DNA from: Parachryseolinea silvisoli
GTDB lineage: Bacteria > Bacteroidota > Bacteroidia > Cytophagales > Cyclobacteriaceae
Direction of reading: 5' to 3'
Assembly (NCBI RefSeq): GCF_021190955.1
Contig: NZ_JAIOAO010000003.1
Span: forward strand, 248,001 to 312,000
Length of the DNA: 64,000 nucleotides
Below the pieces are notes generated by a model. The model saw only the letters and a program-made list of their open reading frames with translations, was not told the DNA's origin and did no database searches. How positions within the stretch are numbered: the stretch's first letter is position 1; each line of letters opens with the position of its first letter. A program made the translations under genes and the position numbers. Below, piece after piece: positions 34,130-43,695 of this stretch.

Positions 34130-36532
34130 TTACTTATCCGGTCCACCTTCCTTGAGCAAGCGCACATAATAAACGGCGCCGGCCGAGTTTTGCGGCAGTG
34201 ATTGAAACTTTATCCGGATATGTTTCTTGCCCAGGATCATCGAATCAGGAATAGCATACACCATGTCAGTGAATTTTGATTGATTCCACCTCCCGGTGTT
34301 ATCTTCTGTAATCAATTTCTCGTTGTCGATATAAATTTCAAACTTTCGGTTTCCCCATTCTGCTCCCCAATATCGAACCATCAGACTCAGCCCTTTTTCA
34401 TTTCCTGTCGCGAGCTGATAACTGAAATGCCCTCCATCCTCAGCATCCCTCCAAAATTCGTTATGTGTAGACCCTGCTCGCGATTGATCGCTTTCCATGG
34501 CGTGATCCACTTCGGGTTGTTGCTCACCCGGTGCGACAAAGTCGATTGTTCGCTTTTGTACGGTTAGTTTTTCTTTTTCCAACCTGCCCAATGAATCGAG
34601 GTATGACTGATACTGACGAGGAGTCAAGGCCAGCCAGTACATCATATACCTGGAATCATGAATTTGATAGAACGGTTCCAACACGACGTCGGCAGCATGA
34701 ATGGTGTTTAATCCGGACGTCGTAAAGGCTAAGGGCTTTCCCGATACCGGCTTGAGCTTATTGACCATCTCGGGGAGATCGTCTTCGATAATGATCGGCG
34801 CTTTGTCGATCGGAAGCCGCTCACCGTTCGCAATATGGCCCCAACGGCTGTCGTCCGCCGCTAAACCTTTTAAATCTTCGGTACCGGTTTTTGCGCCAAG
34901 CAGGATGGGGCCATGAAGTATGGCCACGTAATGGGGGACATTGGGCAGGTGTTCAATCCGACGATGCATCGGCAGCTGGATTTCCACGACATCGCCCTTT
35001 TTCCATTTCCGATTAATCGCGATATACGATGATGGTTTGGCCGTATACACAACATTTTTTCCATTAATCTTGATTTTCAATGTACCTTCGTCTACCCACG
35101 AAGGATACCGTACCATCCAGGTAAAATGCGATGCTCCTTCGGTAACCTTCAACCGGGTTTGTTGCGCATACGGAAAGTTTGTTTCTTGACGAATCCGGAT
35201 ACCTTTCTCCGCCCAGTGTAATTCCGACGCGACGTACAGATTCAGGAACAATGAATCGTTGTTGTGGGTGTAAATAAACTGATTGTATTTGCCGTGATTC
35301 TCCATGCCGCTACCCACGCAACACCACATCGCTTCATTGGGCGTAGCGTACACGCGGTAGTGTCGCGGACGGGCGGGTGTAAAGTAAACATACCCACCGC
35401 TAACGGGATGCTGCGTTGACAAAATATGGTTATATAACGTTCGCTCATAGTAGTCCGCATATTCCGCCGACGGATGTACACGGAACAAATCCTCGGTCAG
35501 CTTGAGCATATTATACGAGTTGCAGGTCTCGGGCCCTTCTACATCATGTACAAAATCCTCGCAGGAGGCTATCGCGGGAAAAAATTCTCGGCGGCTGTTG
35601 CCGCCAAAAGCGATCGATCGATTCTGGGTAACAGTTTCCCAGAAGAAACGGCCGGCATCTGAATATTGTTTGTCCTGCGTAAGTTCCGCGATGCGCTGAA
35701 AACCAATAGCTTTCGGCACTTGGGTATTGGCATGTTTGTTATCGAGGTTATCGATGCCCGAAGATAGGGGATCCAGAAGGGCCTTGTGTGAAAAACGTTT
35801 TGCGGCCGTCAGATATTTGACGTCCCCCGAGATCTGGTATGCATCTGCAAAAATCTCATTCATGCCACCATGCTCCATATCCAACATGGTCTGCATTTGC
35901 GCTTCCGTCAACGAGGCTGTAATTTTTATCCCCCAATCGCAAAACGTTAAAAACAGACGCCTGGCATCCTCGTCTCCGGCATATATCCACGCGTCCCGTA
36001 ACCCGGCATACATCTTATGCACATTATACCACGGCACCCAGGCTGCACGGTAAGCTTTGAAATCGCCGGTACTTAACGTTGACCAGATTTCCTGGCTATG
36101 GGGCACACCCCCTACATAACCAGCGCCCCACACAGCATGATGCTTTGTATGGGAATCCTGACACGTTTTAAGAACATCGATTATATACTCCATTCTCTTC
36201 TTGCAAGCAGCGTTTGCGGTGCCTGCGTAATTCATGGCCAATGCAGACAGATAGTGTCCGCCGACATGTCCATCCAACCCCTCCCAGTTCGGATAGCTCA
36301 GCGCTTTCGGAGGCAGGCCCGCTTCTTTTAAAAACGGCGCCAGCAAGCGATCTACATCGTATTGTAGAATTACCTGGAGGTTAAGATCACGGGCATGCTT
36401 AAAAGGTCCATCCAATAATGTTACCTCGCTTAACGGAAAGATACCTTTATACAAGACGCTTTGCGCCCATATCACCCCGCCGGGCAAAGGAATACTGAGA
36501 ACAACTGCTATGAGAATGAGTGTTTTTCGCAT
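34130..36532 (-). CDS. GH127 family beta-L-arabinofuranosidase (DUF1680)
   Basis: An 800-residue protein with a signal peptide (MRKTLILIAVVLSIPLPG...WAQ). The barrel has the family landmarks YPNWEGLDGHVGGHYLSA, WVPWYNVHKMYAGL and, at the catalytic centre, ETCNSYNMLKL, CCVGSGMENHGKY. In the founding enzyme these Cys residues and a Glu hold a zinc ion, with a Cys as nucleophile; the corresponding Cys pair and Glu are present here. The C-terminal 250 residues are beta-sandwich domains. It removes beta-L-arabinofuranose, as found in extensins and some arabinans. It is the only enzyme of the locus on the minus strand, and its start overlaps a truncated M16 peptidase gene, so it is at a rearrangement junction. 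Confidence 0.92.
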   Translation of the reverse strand: MRKTLILIAVVLSIPLPGGVIWAQSVLYKGIFPLSEVTLLDGPFKHARDLNLQVILQYDVDRLLAPFLKEAGLPPKALSYPNWEGLDGHVGGHYLSALAMNYAGTANAACKKRMEYIIDVLKTCQDSHTKHHAVWGAGYVGGVPHSQEIWSTLSTGDFKAYRAAWVPWYNVHKMYAGLRDAWIYAGDEDARRLFLTFCDWGIKITASLTEAQMQTMLDMEHGGMNEIFADAYQISGDVKYLTAAKRFSHKALLDPLSSGIDNLDNKHANTQVPKAIGFQRIAELTQDKQYSDAGRFFWETVTQNRSIAFGGNSRREFFPAIASCEDFVHDVEGPETCNSYNMLKLTEDLFRVHPSAEYADYYERTLYNHILSTQHPVSGGYVYFTPARPRHYRVYATPNEAMWCCVGSGMENHGKYNQFIYTHNNDSLFLNLYVASELHWAEKGIRIRQETNFPYAQQTRLKVTEGASHFTWMVRYPSWVDEGTLKIKINGKNVVYTAKPSSYIAINRKWKKGDVVEIQLPMHRRIEHLPNVPHYVAILHGPILLGAKTGTEDLKGLAADDSRWGHIANGERLPIDKAPIIIEDDLPEMVNKLKPVSGKPLAFTTSGLNTIHAADVVLEPFYQIHDSRYMMYWLALTPRQYQSYLDSLGRLEKEKLTVQKRTIDFVAPGEQQPEVDHAMESDQSRAGSTHNEFWRDAEDGGHFSYQLATGNEKGLSLMVRYWGAEWGNRKFEIYIDNEKLITEDNTGRWNQSKFTDMVYAIPDSMILGKKHIRIKFQSLPQNSAGAVYYVRLLKEGGPDK

Positions 36533-36977
36533 GGCGCTTTATTTTTAATCCTTCTTTATTGTCATCGCTGCGACGAAAGTTACAAATTTTATGATGGGGC
36601 AGGGGCAATTGGTAAACGGTTTCATCGAAACTCGTATAAGCATTTAGATCGGCACCAAACCGAACGCCGGCCTGCTCCAGGTACTCGACTAACCGATTTT
36701 TGGGAAAGTGCTTTGTACCATTGAAACTCATGTGCTCCATAAAATGAGCGAGCCCCTGCTGATCGTCGTACTCCAGGATCGAGCCTACCTTGTTGGCCAG
36801 GTACATCGTAACCCGTCCGGACGGCGTTGTATTCCTTCGAATGTAATACGTAAAACCATTGGGCAGCGTGCCGACGGTAACGGCGGGATTGAGCGGAATC
36901 ATTTGCGCCTCCGCGCGATTGACGAGACATACCGAGCCCGCAAGGCACAGGCATGCCATAGAGATATATAAGTTCAT
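36447..36977 (-). pseudogene. Truncated M16 (insulinase-type) peptidase
   Basis: From ATG 36977 the frame encodes a signal peptide (MNLYISMACLCLAGSVCLVN) and the N-terminal third of an M16 zinc peptidase domain: GFTYYIRRNTTPSGRVTM, the zinc motif HFMEH (HxxEH, about residues 78-82) and FGADLNAYTSFDETVYQLPL. Homology ends at about 36595; the rest of the frame is unrelated sequence that runs into the start of the GH127 gene. A full enzyme of this class has about 900 residues, with the second zinc-ligand Glu beyond the break, so the product cannot be active. It lies directly after a SusD gene, where a peptidase would fit a peptide-uptake operon. Confidence 0.8.
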
Positions 36978-37059
36978 TTAAATTTCTTTTTATAAGGTGG
37001 AAAGGCCGGGCTGCGGAGGCAGCCTGCTGACGGTATCGATCAAAGGAATATCAGCGCGA

Positions 37060-38697
37060 TCAATCCGGCATCCACCAAATTTTACTGGAGAACATATCGA
37101 TCGCCCCTTGTGCATTGACATTATTGGCGTTGTATAGATATTCATTCTGATCGTACAGCAATCGGAAAGGAATCTCGTCGCTTACCCGGTTGGAAGCTCC
37201 CGATAAAGGAACATCGGGGAATCGACCGTTCCTTCGGTAGTCATTCCAGGTTTCCAATGATTCTATTCCATTCAGGGCCATGTACTTTTGGTACATCAAT
37301 AATTTGTATTTGTCGGGCGCCGCCTCCCAACTGACCCATTCATTGCCGGACGAAACCTGGTCCGTATACCAGGTGGCAAAAATGTCATCGGAAAGCGAAG
37401 GATCGCTGGAATTGCCTCCAGCATTGAGCCAACGGAAAGATTCATTTACGGCGTCCAGATAAGCTTGTTCCGCGTCGCCCGCGATCCAGCTTCGCTGTAC
37501 AGCCTCTGCCTGCAAAAACATGCTTTCCACACTGGTCAGCACCCAGTCGCTCATGTTTCTGCCCTTGATAATCCCTTGCGCCGACGGGTTTACGTCGGCT
37601 ATGTTTCTGGAGCCTCCAACAGCCGAGACATGGAGCATGTCCTGATACGGGTATGTGAGGGCATCGACATACAGGCCAAATTGATTGCCTCTGAATTCGA
37701 GTGGAGCTGATTGAGTAAACGGTTCTGGATCGCCCGGGGTAAACGGGGTATCGACAGTGCTATAGAGCAAGCCGATCCTGGGGTCGTTGTCCGACTTGAG
37801 CAGTTCCAGTGCATACACATTGGCGTGCGCTACTTGTGTGGATGTAAACTGATATTGCGCATCGTAAAACCCGCCACCCCACTGAAAATTATGACTGGAA
37901 TACGATCCAAAATAACGGGACACTTTGTGGCGGTCTGTGCTGTAGTTGGGGTTGACGGAGGCATCCTCCCCACTTCCCAGAAAGCCGGATCCTTCACTGA
38001 CGATTTTTTGAATTTCGCTCAGAATATATTGCTGCCGGTCAGTGCGGTTAGCCTGGTGGATGAGTAATCTTAATTTTACCGTGTTGATGAGTTTTGCCCA
38101 TTTGACTTTGTCGCCATGAAACATGATGTCGGTATTGATGATGTCTGCACTTTGGAGACTTGTCGCCGTTTTTATCAGTATAGTAGCCGAATCCAGTTGC
38201 CTGATCAGATCTTCGTAGATTGCCTCGCCCTGGCTGTATCGCGGCTGAAGTATCTTTATATTATAGGCATCTTCATACGGCATGTTATTGACCAGATCCA
38301 CTGCCTGGCTCCACTTGAGGGCCTTCACTACTTTGGCAATACCCCAGTAGAACAGCTGATCGGACTGTTTGGCTTTTTTCTCCAGGTATGGAATCTCCGC
38401 CGGAGGTATTGCATTAAAGTAAAACGCGCCCGTAGCCTGAACATCTTTGTAGTTCACGGCCCCATAGTTTTCAGTCATATTCCAATGGCTCCAATAGCCC
38501 ATCCAATGGTGAATGACCCACGGACCGCCAACGCTGGCGCATCGCTCCAGTAGCGGGGGCATTATGACTTCGACGGTTGCACTATTGTCTGTTAAATTAC
38601 GCGGATCGTAATTGACATCGAGCCAATTATCGCATGCCGCCATGCCGAGCATTAAAACCGCAGCGGTCATAATTGAAGTTATTTTATTTCTCATCAT
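37060..38697 (-). CDS. SusD/RagB-type lipoprotein (SusD_2-like)
   Basis: About 545 residues from ATG 38697 (a TTG codon precedes it). Lipobox MLGMAAC, followed by DNWLDVNYDPRNLTD, the SusD-like_2 opening. Typical helical blocks are WGIAKVVKALKWSQAVDLVN and KWAKLINTVKLRLLIHQAN; the C-terminal part contains FLQAEAVQRSWIAGDA and ESLETWNDYRRNG. It partners the STN-type SusC encoded upstream (27-base gap). Downstream lies the truncated M16 peptidase. Confidence 0.92.
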   Translation of the reverse strand: MMRNKITSIMTAAVLMLGMAACDNWLDVNYDPRNLTDNSATVEVIMPPLLERCASVGGPWVIHHWMGYWSHWNMTENYGAVNYKDVQATGAFYFNAIPPAEIPYLEKKAKQSDQLFYWGIAKVVKALKWSQAVDLVNNMPYEDAYNIKILQPRYSQGEAIYEDLIRQLDSATILIKTATSLQSADIINTDIMFHGDKVKWAKLINTVKLRLLIHQANRTDRQQYILSEIQKIVSEGSGFLGSGEDASVNPNYSTDRHKVSRYFGSYSSHNFQWGGGFYDAQYQFTSTQVAHANVYALELLKSDNDPRIGLLYSTVDTPFTPGDPEPFTQSAPLEFRGNQFGLYVDALTYPYQDMLHVSAVGGSRNIADVNPSAQGIIKGRNMSDWVLTSVESMFLQAEAVQRSWIAGDAEQAYLDAVNESFRWLNAGGNSSDPSLSDDIFATWYTDQVSSGNEWVSWEAAPDKYKLLMYQKYMALNGIESLETWNDYRRNGRFPDVPLSGASNRVSDEIPFRLLYDQNEYLYNANNVNAQGAIDMFSSKIWWMPD

Positions 38698-38724
38698 CAA
38701 AAGCGATTTAAAGAATTCATGGTT

Positions 38725-41700
38725 TTAAAATGTAGCCGAGAGACTCAGGCCGAAGAGTACGGTACCCGGTAGTACGGATTCATCGGAGTTGCCACCGGAT
38801 GCATTGTTGCCCGCTGTTATAAAATCGCGGTAGCCCGGGCCGCGCACCAGGCTGGGATCGCCATACACGTTGGAGCTTGGGTATACCGAAAACACATCTC
38901 GTGCGTACAGGGTAGCAGTGAGATACTTGATCGAAGTGGACTTGATGGGCTGATTGTATTCGAACGACACCTGCCTGAGCTTGAGAAAGGCACCACTCGA
39001 CAAACCATAAATATTCCGGGTCGAATACCGTGTGTACAAATCCTGGCCCGCACTTTGAACCTTTATATCCGTGTTCTCGACGTAATTCCCGTTGTCATCC
39101 ATGTAAACAGAATTTGGAAAAACGAATGGCTTTCGATCGTTATACGTAGTGCGCGGATCCGTTCCCATAAAGAAGCCGCCTGAAGTGGAAAACATGTGAT
39201 TATACCCGCCTACGTAGTCAAGAAGGGCAGACATGCCGAATTTTCTCCAGTTAAAAGTCAGCGAAAGCGATGAAGAATATCGTGGCAACGTATTACCGCC
39301 AATTTGATATTCTCCATAATCTGCTTGGATGGGAAAGCCATTGTTTTTATCAATAACGACGCGTCCCTGCGGATCGCGCCGCCAGTCGGTGATGCCAAAT
39401 TCATACGCACTATGCCCCGGTCTTGCAAAGTATTTTTGTCCGCCCGGATCATCAACGGGAAACATGCCGTTGTATACCGGCGTCAGGGATAGTACTTCGT
39501 TATTGTTGATGGCACCGGTAACCTTGGCGGAGATTGAAAAATCACGCCCAAGCTTTATCGGGTTGATCGTCAGCTCAAGTTCCACGCCGTGATTCTCGAA
39601 CTTGCCGGCATTGTCGGTCGTGGGAAATCCACTCAGCCAGGCGTTAGCCACGTTGAGAATGACCGAGTTGTTTAACTGGTAGTAATAGGTGAAGTCTGCT
39701 GTCAGAATGTTTTTGAAGCCCAGGCTCAAGCCGTATTCCTGCGAGAAAACTTTCTCGGGTTCCAGCAAGGGATTGGGGTTGTTGTCCGCCAGGAAGCCGT
39801 AGCCATATACATAGTTGGACTGATCGGCATTTAAATAGGGGTATCCATCCGTCAGGTACAAGATCCGTTCGGACTGGTAGGGCGTGATGTTCATGTTCGC
39901 CGATTTGGCAAACGACGCTCTGAGCCTGGCAGACGTTAGCCATTTCAGTTCTTTGAGAACGGGCACCATCTGATTGAGCAGGATCGATGTATTGACGCTG
40001 GCATAGAAGTCTTTTCCCCGGGCAACCTTCGCGCGTTTGGAATCCCATTCGTTCCTGCCGGTGACCTCAGCGAAAATCATATCCTTGTATCCGGCGGAAA
40101 CTCTACCAAAGGCCGATGTTGTTCTGGACAGAATGGCACTCTCGGATGCCTGGACGGGTGTGACGCTAAAAGCCAGGTTGAATACATTACCCGCGAGCTG
40201 CGCGCCAGCCCGCATTTCCTTGATATAATTCTGACGAACAGTATTCCCTACGTTCGTCCGAATGAGAAAATCACCGGCTTTATGAACGGTCGACACTATA
40301 AAATCATTGTTTACGGAGGTATTGCTGATCATCAGCTCTGAGGTGGTGGCACCGATATCATAAAGCTTCTGAGGGTCCGTGACAAAATCTGCAAACCTCA
40401 CGGCCCTGCCGGTAGTCTTTATATAGGCAGCTGTATAATTTACACTTGGACGTTCGGTAATGGTAAGCCAGTGAACGGGAGTTACGTCGAAAGTCAGGTT
40501 ACCGTTCAGCGAGTGGGTGGTAGCCTTCGAACGGTTATTGGCAAGCTCTTCATATGGACTGATGCCCTTGTAATACCGGTCGTGGTTAGCCCAGTATCCA
40601 TGTTGCCAATCCTGGTAATCTAATAAGGGAATAAAATTGGGAATACTTTTTATTGTAGCTTCCAGGTTTCTACCCCGGTCACTATCCACTCTCGAATAGT
40701 TGAAGTTGGTCTGGATCTTTACGGCATTACCGATCTTTTTGGTCGTTGTCAACAATACATTCAGCTGATTTTGCCTGTCGTCGGGAAGGAGCCCGGTTTG
40801 TTTCACGTAGCCCAGTCCCAGGTAATAGGAAGAACTCACATCGGCCTGCGAAAAGGACAGGTTGGTTCTATTGGTCAGCGCGGCCTCAAAGAATTTTCTT
40901 GAATCTTTTTTATAGTCGTATGTTATATACTGTAAGTCTCCATTTTCATCCGGATAGCCGATAGGCACCACGCTGCCGTCATATGCCGGTCCCCAACTGT
41001 AACTACCCATGGGATCATAGATGCCATTGCCTTCGCTATCTACCAGGCCGCTTCCAAGGCCGAATCGCCGCTGACGGTAGTCTTGCCTGAAATCGACGAT
41101 CTGAATCGAAGTATTGTTGGCGAAGTTGATCACCGGTGAGCCTAGCGCGGCTTTCTTTGTCGTGATGATGATCACGCCATTGACACCTTCCGGGCCATAC
41201 AGCGCGGTACCGTTTGCGCCTTTTAATATCGTTACGTCTTCAATATCGGCCGGGTTAAGGTTGTTGATGAAGTCCAGGGCTTGCGAAGCCGCGGTCTGAT
41301 CACTGCCGAACGAAAGCGGAGCACCATTGAAGACAAATAAAGGCTGGTTATTGGTATTGGCGCCAAACGACCGGACACCGCGCAAGAGGATTCGCATCTG
41401 GGGCGTCATATCCGAACTCTGCGTTGTAATGCTGAGCCCCGCCACTTTCCCGACGAGGCCCGTTAACAGACTTCCGGAGTTGGCTTTATTCACTTCTGTC
41501 CCGGCAACTTTTGTAACCGTATAGCCAATCTCCTTCGATTTTCTTTCGACCCCGTACGCGGTGGTTACGACGACTTCCTGAAGGGTGGTGACATCTTCGA
41601 TTAACGTAACATGGAGAATTGTTTGCTGCTCAATCTTCACCTCCTGCGCTTTATACCCGATAAAGGAAAACAACAACACATCGCCCGGTATGGCGTCGAT

Positions 41701-42285
41701 GGTATACTCCCCGCCGGCGTTTGTCGTCACCCCGTTGGTAGTCCCTTTCACGAGCACATTCACACCCGGCAGACCGACACCTTGTGAATCGGTCACTTTA
41801 CCGGTGACCGCAACGGATGGTTGTTGCATTATGAAAGCCTCATTCGTGGTGTCGACGGATGATTTGCCGGTGAGGATGATGTAATCTCCCTCGGCCTGTA
41901 CGCTGTATTGTATTTTGTGCGGAGAAAGCAGCGAATCCAGTAAATCCCCGAGCCTTCTATTAGACGCTGTAACGGAAACGGTTAACCCGAGGTTCAACTT
42001 GCTACGGCTATAGCCGAAACGCACATGGGCCGTCGATTCAATCTTCATCAACGCCTTCTCGAGTGTTACTTCGCTCAGCGTAAGTGACACTTCCCGGTTA
42101 AGCACTTCCTGTGCATGGTTTGGATGCGCGATTGCCAATACTGAGAAGGTCAGCGCAACCGTAACCTGTACCATCGCTATTCTCATAATTCTTACTATCC
42201 GATCCGCCTTTATTGAGTGGGCACTGCATGGCCAGCACGCCCTTACTACGGCAGGTAAATCATACCTGGTAGAGGTTTTTTCCAT
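38725..42285 (-). CDS. SusC/RagA-type transporter with N-terminal STN signalling domain
   Basis: An 1186-residue protein with the long N-terminal leader usual for FecR-linked SusC proteins; the hydrophobic signal core is at about 34-58. Then comes an STN domain (about 66-135, ending DYIILTG), a carboxypeptidase-regulatory-like domain (TGKVTDSQGVGLPGVNVLVKG), a plug (DIEDVTILKGANGTALYGPE) and the barrel. The STN domain contacts a FecR anti-sigma factor in the periplasm, and the gene follows a FecR gene on the same strand. The system therefore switches on its own transcription when ligand binds. Together with SusD and the peptidase remnant it looks like a peptide or glycopeptide uptake system. 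Confidence 0.94.
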   Translation of the reverse strand: MEKTSTRYDLPAVVRACWPCSAHSIKADRIVRIMRIAMVQVTVALTFSVLAIAHPNHAQEVLNREVSLTLSEVTLEKALMKIESTAHVRFGYSRSKLNLGLTVSVTASNRRLGDLLDSLLSPHKIQYSVQAEGDYIILTGKSSVDTTNEAFIMQQPSVAVTGKVTDSQGVGLPGVNVLVKGTTNGVTTNAGGEYTIDAIPGDVLLFSFIGYKAQEVKIEQQTILHVTLIEDVTTLQEVVVTTAYGVERKSKEIGYTVTKVAGTEVNKANSGSLLTGLVGKVAGLSITTQSSDMTPQMRILLRGVRSFGANTNNQPLFVFNGAPLSFGSDQTAASQALDFINNLNPADIEDVTILKGANGTALYGPEGVNGVIIITTKKAALGSPVINFANNTSIQIVDFRQDYRQRRFGLGSGLVDSEGNGIYDPMGSYSWGPAYDGSVVPIGYPDENGDLQYITYDYKKDSRKFFEAALTNRTNLSFSQADVSSSYYLGLGYVKQTGLLPDDRQNQLNVLLTTTKKIGNAVKIQTNFNYSRVDSDRGRNLEATIKSIPNFIPLLDYQDWQHGYWANHDRYYKGISPYEELANNRSKATTHSLNGNLTFDVTPVHWLTITERPSVNYTAAYIKTTGRAVRFADFVTDPQKLYDIGATTSELMISNTSVNNDFIVSTVHKAGDFLIRTNVGNTVRQNYIKEMRAGAQLAGNVFNLAFSVTPVQASESAILSRTTSAFGRVSAGYKDMIFAEVTGRNEWDSKRAKVARGKDFYASVNTSILLNQMVPVLKELKWLTSARLRASFAKSANMNITPYQSERILYLTDGYPYLNADQSNYVYGYGFLADNNPNPLLEPEKVFSQEYGLSLGFKNILTADFTYYYQLNNSVILNVANAWLSGFPTTDNAGKFENHGVELELTINPIKLGRDFSISAKVTGAINNNEVLSLTPVYNGMFPVDDPGGQKYFARPGHSAYEFGITDWRRDPQGRVVIDKNNGFPIQADYGEYQIGGNTLPRYSSSLSLTFNWRKFGMSALLDYVGGYNHMFSTSGGFFMGTDPRTTYNDRKPFVFPNSVYMDDNGNYVENTDIKVQSAGQDLYTRYSTRNIYGLSSGAFLKLRQVSFEYNQPIKSTSIKYLTATLYARDVFSVYPSSNVYGDPSLVRGPGYRDFITAGNNASGGNSDESVLPGTVLFGLSLSATF

Positions 42286-42374
42286 ATATTTATGCTGTTG
42301 AATTCAAGAAATTGAAAGAGACTATTTGCCCTTTTATTCCCGACCTGGTCGGGGTTTGCACGGGCGAGAGACAA

Positions 42375-42405
42375 GCGGGGGTGGTACCAACACCCCTGCT
42401 TTTTT
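42375..42405 (+). terminator. Hairpin with T-run in the FecR-SusC gap
   Basis: Perfect 9-bp stem, 42375-42383 with 42391-42399, followed by six Ts on the plus strand. The flanking genes are on the minus strand, where no T-run follows, so there it may act as an attenuating hairpin between fecR and susC. Confidence 0.5.
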
Positions 42406-42450
42406 ATCGTTATGGTGAATGGCTACGAGAATATGCGCGCATATGCATTT

Positions 42451-43449
42451 TTATGGTTTAAGGTTATAGGCATTATTTATTGCTTCACAGCCGTCGCCGC
42501 GAATTGAAATATCTTTGTTATTTATCTCATAAGTGAATCCCAGAATGGCAGAGACCATATCCAATGTCCGGTCGAGCGACTGATCTGTGAGATCGATCGT
42601 GATAATGCAGTTCGCCAACGTACCCTCTTGTAAGGCAGTAGAAACATCGAACTTCTTCTCAATTCTCTTGATGACCTCATCCATGCGGGTATCCCGGAAA
42701 TTCATATCGTACTCCGTTCGGTCGATCACCTGCTGTTGTTCCGCTATTTTGACCTGTGCTTTTTCGGGTTGCTCGTTTACGCCGCTGAAGGACGCTTTTT
42801 GATTGGGCATTACAATAATCCGGTCCGTCCGCCGGCTGGACGTGATGGCAACTTTGCCGGTGAGCACCAATACTTCGACGTTTTCGGGTGTTACCTTAAG
42901 ATTGAAACTGGTACCCAGAACAGTGGTCTTATACTCGCCAGAGGATATAATAAAGGGATGTGCGGCATCCTTTGCCACTTCAAACAGGGCTTCACCGCTA
43001 AGGGTGACGTTGCGTTCGCGGCCGGAAAATTCGTTTGGATAGGAGACAGAGCTGTTACCTTTTAGCCAGATAATGGTACCGTCGGCCAGCATCACTTTGC
43101 GCACTTCATTACCCGAGGTTGAGGCGTGAAGGATTTCTGGCTCGGCAGCCGACGGCCGATAGGCTACATGCCACAAAAAATACATTGATACGGCTACCAA
43201 TGCAAAAACGGCCGCCATTCGCCACCATGGCGTCAGCGTGTTCTGTTGCTCCCTGGCTGCTGTGATCTTCTCAAACAGCGCTATCGAGATGTCGGATAAT
43301 ATCTCTTTACGTTCCTGCGGAGGAATCTTTTCTGACTGATTGCTTTCAGTACGGTTTTCGAGCCACTTTTCAACAAGCGCTCTTTCCTGTGGGGTACAGG
43401 TATCCGACTGATAACGTCTGATCAGGTCGCTGAATTCACTTTCGCTCAT
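42451..43449 (-). CDS. FecR family anti-sigma factor
   Basis: Start set at ATG 43449 (MSESEFSDLIRRYQ), giving about 332 residues; the frame extends further upstream without features. Order: N-terminal cytoplasmic sigma-binding helix bundle (residues 1-75), one membrane helix (WWRMAAVFALVAVSMYFLWH, about 77-96), FecR periplasmic domain (LADGTIIWLKGNSSVSYP... GTSFNLKV), and a C-terminal DUF4974 domain that docks to the STN domain of SusC. It holds the divergently encoded ECF sigma factor inactive until SusC signals ligand. Confidence 0.93.
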   Translation of the reverse strand: MSESEFSDLIRRYQSDTCTPQERALVEKWLENRTESNQSEKIPPQERKEILSDISIALFEKITAAREQQNTLTPWWRMAAVFALVAVSMYFLWHVAYRPSAAEPEILHASTSGNEVRKVMLADGTIIWLKGNSSVSYPNEFSGRERNVTLSGEALFEVAKDAAHPFIISSGEYKTTVLGTSFNLKVTPENVEVLVLTGKVAITSSRRTDRIIVMPNQKASFSGVNEQPEKAQVKIAEQQQVIDRTEYDMNFRDTRMDEVIKRIEKKFDVSTALQEGTLANCIITIDLTDQSLDRTLDMVSAILGFTYEINNKDISIRGDGCEAINNAYNLKP

Positions 43450-43583
43450 AGATGCATAACAGGGTTTAGGCTTGGGGACAACTATTCCCTTACCTATAAA
43501 GGCACCGAACTGGCGCCGAACTCCCGACTGATTCGCGATTTCTTTCAAAAAAAATACAAAAACGTAGGGAACCTCGTTTTGGC

Positions 43584-43591
43584 TACGTTTG
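43584..43591 (+). promoter_or_regulatory. Candidate -7 element ahead of the ECF sigma gene
   Basis: TACGTTTG matches the Bacteroidota -7 consensus TAnnTTTG exactly and lies about 105 bases before the sigma gene start, in the 246-base divergent gap. No convincing TTTG at the -33 spacing was seen, so confidence is limited. Confidence 0.35.
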
Positions 43592-43695
43592 CAATTGAGG
43601 TGCGCCTGTGAATCGGTGTCGGATCATGAATTTGTGAGCGATTTTTTTAACTTGCAGATTAGGTAAACGAGTACCACCTGCCCAAACCAGTAAAG

